DNA of 34,974 bases from assembly GCA_029778105.1 (NCBI GenBank), contig JAKOQZ010000015.1, forward strand, positions 1 through 34,974, given 5' to 3'. Below, one piece after another: positions 30,334-34,974 of this stretch (its first letter is position 1; every line of letters begins with the position of its first letter). The notes below the pieces were generated by a model. The model searched no databases and was not told the origin of the DNA. It worked only from the letters and a program-made list of their open reading frames with translations. The translations under genes and the position numbers were made by a program. The DNA is from Pseudomonadota bacterium (lineage in GTDB: Bacteria > Pseudomonadota > Alphaproteobacteria > Micropepsales > Micropepsaceae).

Positions 30334-31245
30334 ATGAACGCGGCGCTGCAAGAACTGCTTGAACAGCTCGATCTGGAGCGGATCGAGGACAACATCTTTC
30401 GCGGCTGGTCGCCCGTCGACCGGGAGACCCGCGTGTTCGGCGGCCATGTGATGGCGCAAGCCCTGATGGCCGCGTGCCGGACGGTCGGCGACGACCGCCT
30501 GTGCCATTCCTTCCACGCCTACTTCCTGCTCGGCGGCGACCCCAAGGCGCCCATCGTCTGTGACGTGGACCGCACGCGCGACGGCGGCAGCTTCACGACC
30601 CGGCGCATCGTCGCCATCCAGCACGGCAAGCCGATCTTCCACATGGAAGCCTCGTTCCATGTCCACGAGGACGGCTGGGAGCATCAGTTCGATGCGCCGG
30701 ACGTGCCCGATCCCGAAACGCTGATGCCCGAGGACGCGTGGCGCGAACAGCAGGCCAAGACCATGCCGCCCGCGATGGCGCCGCACTTCCTGCGCGAGCG
30801 GCCGATCGAGCAGCGCGAGGTCGACGCGGTGGACGAGATGAACCCGCCCAAGCGGCCGCCCTACAAGAATGTGTGGATCCGCTCGAACGGGAAGCTGCCC
30901 GACGATCCCAGGCTGCATCAGTGCCTGCTGGCCTATGCCTCGGACCATTCGCTGATGGACACCGCCACCCTGCCCCACGGGCTTTCGTGGATGAGCGGCG
31001 TGATGATGGGCGCGAGCCTGGACCACGCGATGTGGTTCCACCACGATTTCCGCCTGGACGACTGGCTGCTCTATACCCATGACGCGCCGGTCGCGGCCGG
31101 GGCGCGCGGCTTCAATCGCGGGCTGATCTACACCCGCGAAGGCAAGCTGATCGCCAGCGTCGTGCAGGAGGGCCTGATGCGCCCCCGCAAGCGCCGGGCC
31201 GAGCGGGAAGCCGGGAAGAAAGACGGCGACAAGCCGCAGGGCTGA
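30334..31245 (+). CDS. tesB: Acyl-CoA thioesterase II (TesB-like)
   Basis: 'RVFGGHVMAQALMAACRTV...CHSFHAYFLLGGDPKAPIVCDVDRTRDGGSFTTRRIVAIQHGKPIFHMEASFH...SLMDTATLPHG...MWFHHDFRLDDWLLYTHDAP'. Confidence 0.93.
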   Translation: MNAALQELLEQLDLERIEDNIFRGWSPVDRETRVFGGHVMAQALMAACRTVGDDRLCHSFHAYFLLGGDPKAPIVCDVDRTRDGGSFTTRRIVAIQHGKPIFHMEASFHVHEDGWEHQFDAPDVPDPETLMPEDAWREQQAKTMPPAMAPHFLRERPIEQREVDAVDEMNPPKRPPYKNVWIRSNGKLPDDPRLHQCLLAYASDHSLMDTATLPHGLSWMSGVMMGASLDHAMWFHHDFRLDDWLLYTHDAPVAAGARGFNRGLIYTREGKLIASVVQEGLMRPRKRRAEREAGKKDGDKPQG

Positions 31246-31249
31246 CCGG

Positions 31250-31903
31250 CTAGGCCGTCTTGAACGCCAGCAGATAGGCGTAGCCGCGGGCGACCTCGCG
31301 ATAGGCGAGCGTGCCCTTGCCGGCGGCGGCGAGGCTTTCGAAATGGGCCTTCACTTCCGGGCGGAAGCGCACGTGGAACTGGTGCAGCCACTTGCCCAGC
31401 ACCCATTTGAACCAGCGCGGCAGGCCCTTCTGATCGCCGAAATCGACGACATGAAGCGTGCCGCCGGGCTTGAGCTGCGTCAGCGCATGGTCGGCGGCGG
31501 CCTGCCAGTCGTCCATGATGGACAGGGCGTAGGAGAAGAAGATGCGGTCGAACTTGTCCGGCAGACCGAAAAGCTGGGGCGAGAAATCCTGCGCCAGCGC
31601 GACCTCCAGCGGGATCTTGCCCTTGAGGCCGGCCTTTTCGACCGAGGCGCTGGCGGTTTTCAGCATCTCGGCGGAGGCGTCGAAGCCGACGAACTGCGCC
31701 TGCGGATAGCGTTTCGCCATCAGGATGAGGTTGCGGGCGGTGCCGCAGCCGGCTTCGCAGACCACCTCGCCCGGCTTCGCCCCGATCTCGCCGATCAGGG
31801 CATCGCGGCCCAGCAGGTAATACTTGCGCGAGGCGTCGTAGACGTGACGCGTCCAGCGATACATCCGGTCCATCGCCGGACGGGCATCCTGCGCAGTGGT
31901 CAC
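31250..31903 (-). CDS. btaB: SAM-dependent methyltransferase, BtaB-like
   Basis: GTG start overlapping the btaA stop; 'GEVVCEAGCGTARNLILMAKRYPQAQFVGFDASAEML' SAM-binding motif; adjacency to BtaA. Confidence 0.83.
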   Translation of the reverse strand: MTTAQDARPAMDRMYRWTRHVYDASRKYYLLGRDALIGEIGAKPGEVVCEAGCGTARNLILMAKRYPQAQFVGFDASAEMLKTASASVEKAGLKGKIPLEVALAQDFSPQLFGLPDKFDRIFFSYALSIMDDWQAAADHALTQLKPGGTLHVVDFGDQKGLPRWFKWVLGKWLHQFHVRFRPEVKAHFESLAAAGKGTLAYREVARGYAYLLAFKTA

Positions 31904-33123
31904 GTGATCTTCTCGTAGATGTGGAAGCCGCCATAGATCGAGGAGCGGTCCTGGCGGTGGAAGTCGCGGCTCTCTTCCGGCTCGTAGCGCCACTGACTGA
32001 GGATGTCGGCGGGGAGCTTGCGCTCCAGCGGCGAGATTTCGCCGGCGGTGCGGAAGATGACGCGCGCGCCCGGGCCGGCGACGCGGGTGATCTCGCGCCA
32101 GAGTTCGGTGATCTGCTGCTCGTTCATCCAGTCCTGCGCGTCGAGGAGGACGAAGCGGTCGAAGCTGTTCTCCGGCTTCTCGCTGAGGAAGTCGGTCATG
32201 ATGACGTGGTTGACGTCGATCCGGTCGGTGCGGTCGCGCAGCAGGGCGAAGGTGTCGGCCTTGAGGTAATCTGGCACCGCGTCGCGCTTTTCGGTGTCGT
32301 AATGGCGCGAGAAGGCCTGCCAGGCGAAGTAGTTGTGGGTGATGGGGAAGTCGCACGCCATCTTTTCGATGCGGCCGCGCAGCATGGCGGCGGTCTGGCC
32401 GCCCTCGGCCGAGCCGGCCAGCTCGTCGAATTGCTGGGGCGGGATGCCGAGCATGTAATAGACGGTGGGGCGGTTGGCGACCCAGCGCACGAACCACGAT
32501 TTGAAGACCGGGGCCCAGTCGCGCTCGAAGATGGCGCGCTGTTCGTCCTGGGTTTTGGCCTTCAGGATCCTGGTGGTGTCGAGACCGTACAGCCGCGACA
32601 TGGTGCGCATCATGCCGATGAACTTGCCCAGCAGGCTGAAGCGGTAAAAGCCGCGGGCGAACATGCCGATGCGTTTGCGCAGGCGCAGCGCGCCCATGCG
32701 GCCGTTCCAGTATTTACGAGTCTCTTCATCGAGATGCGGCTCGATCTTCGCGCGGTACATGTCGACGTTCGCGCTGCTGTCGCCGATGGCGAACATGCGG
32801 AAAAAGGACTCATAGTCGGGCGCATGCTTGACCGCCGCGATCTTGAGGCGGGTGAGCGCGAGATGATTGGGGTTGAGATCGACCGCGGTGATCGACTTTG
32901 GCCCCACGGCCAGATAGTTGAGGATGTTACAGCCGCCGGACGCGATCGTGATGATCCGTGTTTCGGGGCCGATCCGCATGGCCCGGATGTCGACATCCGG
33001 GTCTTCCCAAATCTGATTGTAGACGAACCCCTGGAACATGAACGTGAACAGCCGCTCGAGCATCCCACGCTTGGTGGACCGCGGAGAGGTCTCGGCAGCC
33101 TTTTTCAGAAGTTCGTTGGCCAT
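31900..33123 (-). CDS. btaA: BtaA-like S-adenosylmethionine:diacylglycerol 3-amino-3-carboxypropyltransferase (DUF3419)
   Basis: 'FVYNQIWEDPDVDIRAMRIGPETRIITIASGGCNILNYLAVGPKSITAVDLNPNHLALTRLKIAAV' and 'RFVLLDAQDWMNEQQITELWREITRVAGPGARVIFRTAG' as in BtaA/DUF3419. Confidence 0.88.
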   Translation of the reverse strand: MANELLKKAAETSPRSTKRGMLERLFTFMFQGFVYNQIWEDPDVDIRAMRIGPETRIITIASGGCNILNYLAVGPKSITAVDLNPNHLALTRLKIAAVKHAPDYESFFRMFAIGDSSANVDMYRAKIEPHLDEETRKYWNGRMGALRLRKRIGMFARGFYRFSLLGKFIGMMRTMSRLYGLDTTRILKAKTQDEQRAIFERDWAPVFKSWFVRWVANRPTVYYMLGIPPQQFDELAGSAEGGQTAAMLRGRIEKMACDFPITHNYFAWQAFSRHYDTEKRDAVPDYLKADTFALLRDRTDRIDVNHVIMTDFLSEKPENSFDRFVLLDAQDWMNEQQITELWREITRVAGPGARVIFRTAGEISPLERKLPADILSQWRYEPEESRDFHRQDRSSIYGGFHIYEKIT

Positions 33124-33174
33124 CAGCTCGCATTCGGGCGGGATTCGGAGCGCGTGTTCTAAGGGCGGCGTTTC

Positions 33175-34587
33175 GTGAAGGAAAGGCGAAATAAGGCGGC
33201 CAAGCGGCCCGCCCATCTGGAAAAGAACGGCCGCAAGCGGCCCGGGCACGCGGAACTGTCGACGCGCAACCCGCGCGAAGCCGCGCCCAAGCCGAAGGTC
33301 GAGCGCGGCCCGGTGAACGACGACCTGCTGCGGGCGCTGAGGGCCTGGGGCTCGGCCCGTCAGGGCGGCGAACAATCCGCCGACGACGCCCTGTCGACGA
33401 CGGGCAAGGCCGGGCGCTGGGAACTGAAAGGGGCGCTGGACCGGGTGTTCCGGCACTATGCGCGGCTGGCCTGGCTGATCCGCCGGCAGGGCGTGGAACC
33501 GACCCCGGACTGGATCTGGGCCGCCGCCAGCGTGGTGCTGGACGGCGCCCCGCTGGAAGAGGTGGCGCGGCGGCTGGCGGTCACGGCCGCCGATATCTCG
33601 CCCTTCGCCGGCAGGCTGGGCCGGATGGGCAAGGAAGGGATCGCCAGCGCGGCGATGCCGAATCCTGTTCGCGCCGAATGCCCGGACGATATTTATGAAT
33701 ATCTTTCAGTTGCTTACGGCGCAGAACTGACGCCGGAACTGAAGGCCTTAAACCATTCTCCCCCGCTGGATATCCGGGTCAACACACTCAAGGGCAGCGT
33801 CGACGAGCTGCTGACCCTGCTGAACGTGGGCGACACCGAACTGCGCCGCACGCCCTATGCGCCGCTGGGTCTCAGAGCCCGGGGCAAGCCCGATCTTGCC
33901 GTTACGGAAGCCTTCACGGCCGGCCGGTTCGACATGCAGGACGAGGGCTCGCAGATCGTCGCGGCGCTGGTGGACGCCGCGCCGGGGCAGCAGGTGGTCG
34001 ACTTCTGCGCGGGCGCGGGCGGCAAGTCGCTGGCGCTGGGCGCGGCGATGGCGAACCGGGGGCATCTGGTGGCGGCCGACACCAGCGCGAAGCGGCTGGC
34101 CCGGGCCAAGCTGCGCATGAAGCGCGCCGGGGTGGAGAACGCCGAGCGGGTGCTGCTGACCGGCACCGACACCGACCCCTTCCTGAAGCGCAAGGCCGGG
34201 CAGATCGACCGGGTTCTGGTGGACGCCCCCTGCTCCGGCACCGGCGCCTGGCGGCGCCACCCCGAGGCCAAGTGGAGCGGCGTGACCGACCTGGCCCGGC
34301 TGACCGCCCTGCAGGATGCGATCCTCGCCCGGGCGGCCCGGCTGGTGAAGCGCGGGGGGCGCCTGATCTATGCCACCTGCTCGATGCTGCCCGCCGAGAA
34401 CGCCGAGCGGGCCGCCGCCTTTCTGGCCGCCCACCCCAACTTCCGGCGGATCGACGCGGCCGAGGTGTGGGCCCGGGCGATCCCCGCCGTGCCCTATCCC
34501 GGCCGCGACCGCGCCATGCTGCAGCTGACGCCCTTCCAGCACGGCACGGACGGGTTTTTCGCTGCGATCTTCGAGCGGACGGCCTGA
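33175..34587 (+). CDS. RsmB/NOP family RNA (cytosine-5) methyltransferase
   Basis: 'VVDFCAGAGGKSLALGAAMANRGHLVAADTSAKRLARAKLRMKRAGVEN', 'RVLVDAPCSGTGAWRRHPEAKW', 'LIYATCSMLPAENAE' (PCSGxG and TCS catalytic motifs). Confidence 0.95.
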   Translation: MKERRNKAAKRPAHLEKNGRKRPGHAELSTRNPREAAPKPKVERGPVNDDLLRALRAWGSARQGGEQSADDALSTTGKAGRWELKGALDRVFRHYARLAWLIRRQGVEPTPDWIWAAASVVLDGAPLEEVARRLAVTAADISPFAGRLGRMGKEGIASAAMPNPVRAECPDDIYEYLSVAYGAELTPELKALNHSPPLDIRVNTLKGSVDELLTLLNVGDTELRRTPYAPLGLRARGKPDLAVTEAFTAGRFDMQDEGSQIVAALVDAAPGQQVVDFCAGAGGKSLALGAAMANRGHLVAADTSAKRLARAKLRMKRAGVENAERVLLTGTDTDPFLKRKAGQIDRVLVDAPCSGTGAWRRHPEAKWSGVTDLARLTALQDAILARAARLVKRGGRLIYATCSMLPAENAERAAAFLAAHPNFRRIDAAEVWARAIPAVPYPGRDRAMLQLTPFQHGTDGFFAAIFERTA

Positions 34588-34965
34588 GGCCGCGCGCCGG
34601 GACGCGGCGCGGGCCGGGCCCGCCGCCGGTTCGGCGAGGCGGCAGACGGCGTTCGCCAGCGCGACCAGCTGCCTGACCTCGCGCATCTCGGCCCGCCATG
34701 CGGCGCGGAGCGCCCTCGCCTCGGCCGTGCGCCGGCCATGCTTGAGCGCATTGCGGTTGCCCGGCTGCCCGCCGCGCCGCCGGCGGGGCGGGCATTCGTT
34801 TGTCGGTTTTTGCGAGGCCGGGCGGGTGGCCACGTATTCGTTTGTCGCTTTTTGCGAATTCCCGGCGGGACGCGCGTCTTCGTTTGTCGCTTTTCGCGAA
34901 TCCGGATGGGCGCGCGGGTCTTCGTTTGTCGCCGAAGACGACGATGTCGCGATTTTGCCCTGCAT
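33748..34965 (-). CDS. Repeat-containing hypothetical protein ((K)ATNE repeats + GNRNALKHGRRTAEARALR domain); only the part outside rsmB (about 34588-34965) is credible
   Basis: MQGKIATSSSSATNEDPRAHPDSRKATNEDARPAGNSQKATNEYVATRPASQKPTNECPPRRRRGGQPGNRNALKHGRRTAEARALRAAWRAEMREVRQL; the downstream open frame is antisense to rsmB and likely spurious; the start may lie beyond the window. Confidence 0.45.
   Translation of the reverse strand: MQGKIATSSSSATNEDPRAHPDSRKATNEDARPAGNSQKATNEYVATRPASQKPTNECPPRRRRGGQPGNRNALKHGRRTAEARALRAAWRAEMREVRQLVALANAVCRLAEPAAGPARAASRRAASGRPLEDRSEKPVRAVLEGRQLQHGAVAAGIGHGGDRPGPHLGRVDPPEVGVGGQKGGGPLGVLGGQHRAGGIDQAPPALHQPGRPGEDRILQGGQPGQVGHAAPLGLGVAPPGAGAGAGGVHQNPVDLPGLALQEGVGVGAGQQHPLGVLHPGALHAQLGPGQPLRAGVGRHQMPPVRHRRAQRQRLAARARAEVDHLLPRRGVHQRRDDLRALVLHVEPAGREGFRNGKIGLAPGSETQRRIGRAAQFGVAHVQQGQQLVDAALECVDPDIQRGRMV
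34795..34942. repeat. Four-copy tandem repeat, exact 42-bp period, core TTCGTTTGTCGCTTTTTGCGAA
   Basis: Core starts at 34795, 34837, 34879 and 34921; 'ttcgtttgtcg' identical in all four; the fourth copy is partial. Confidence 0.9.
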
Positions 34966-34974
34966 GATGCCGCC

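Noticed and set aside
34795-34942. CRISPR array
   Set aside because: Period (42 bp) and repeats look superficially CRISPR-like, but the repeats keep reading frame within a coding sequence, the spacers are compositionally similar to the coding context, only 3-4 units exist and no cas genes are present

Overview
Gene-dense, high-GC chromosomal window, most likely alphaproteobacterial, with about 37 credible CDSs and no rRNA, tRNA, CRISPR array or transposase that I can see. In order: the tail of an unknown CDS; a split queuosine-precursor block (queC-queE, then queD-queF) with an opposite-strand 2-TM potassium channel between the halves; KAS III plus a 2OG-Fe(II) oxygenase; a DUF2798-like protein; yqeY-dnaG-rpoD; a YitT-type membrane protein; carA; an SPFH/ribbon-helix-helix pair; carB; greA; a GT4 glycosyltransferase; a TCR/Tet-type MFS; a universal stress protein; a tightly overlapping HD hydrolase / tyrosine phosphatase / NrtR-like regulator / alpha-beta hydrolase operon leading into nadABC; an MHS-type transporter coupled to a small Cys-motif protein; tesB-like thioesterase; btaB-btaA (betaine lipid synthesis); an RsmB-type rRNA methyltransferase; and a minus-strand CDS with an exact 42-bp tandem repeat. 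The observations most worth a second look are: (1) the 42-bp-period repeat at the right end, whose AT-rich core is conserved at synonymous positions while the linkers diverge; (2) the NrtR-like operon with a degenerate Nudix box, plus a palindrome TATACTC-N5-GAGTATA directly upstream of nadA; (3) an 11-bp-spaced tandem TGATATC operator candidate upstream of the SPFH-RHH pair; (4) a translationally coupled small protein with a CGQPGCPP motif next to the MHS transporter. All calls are from reading translations and sequence; no database search was run.
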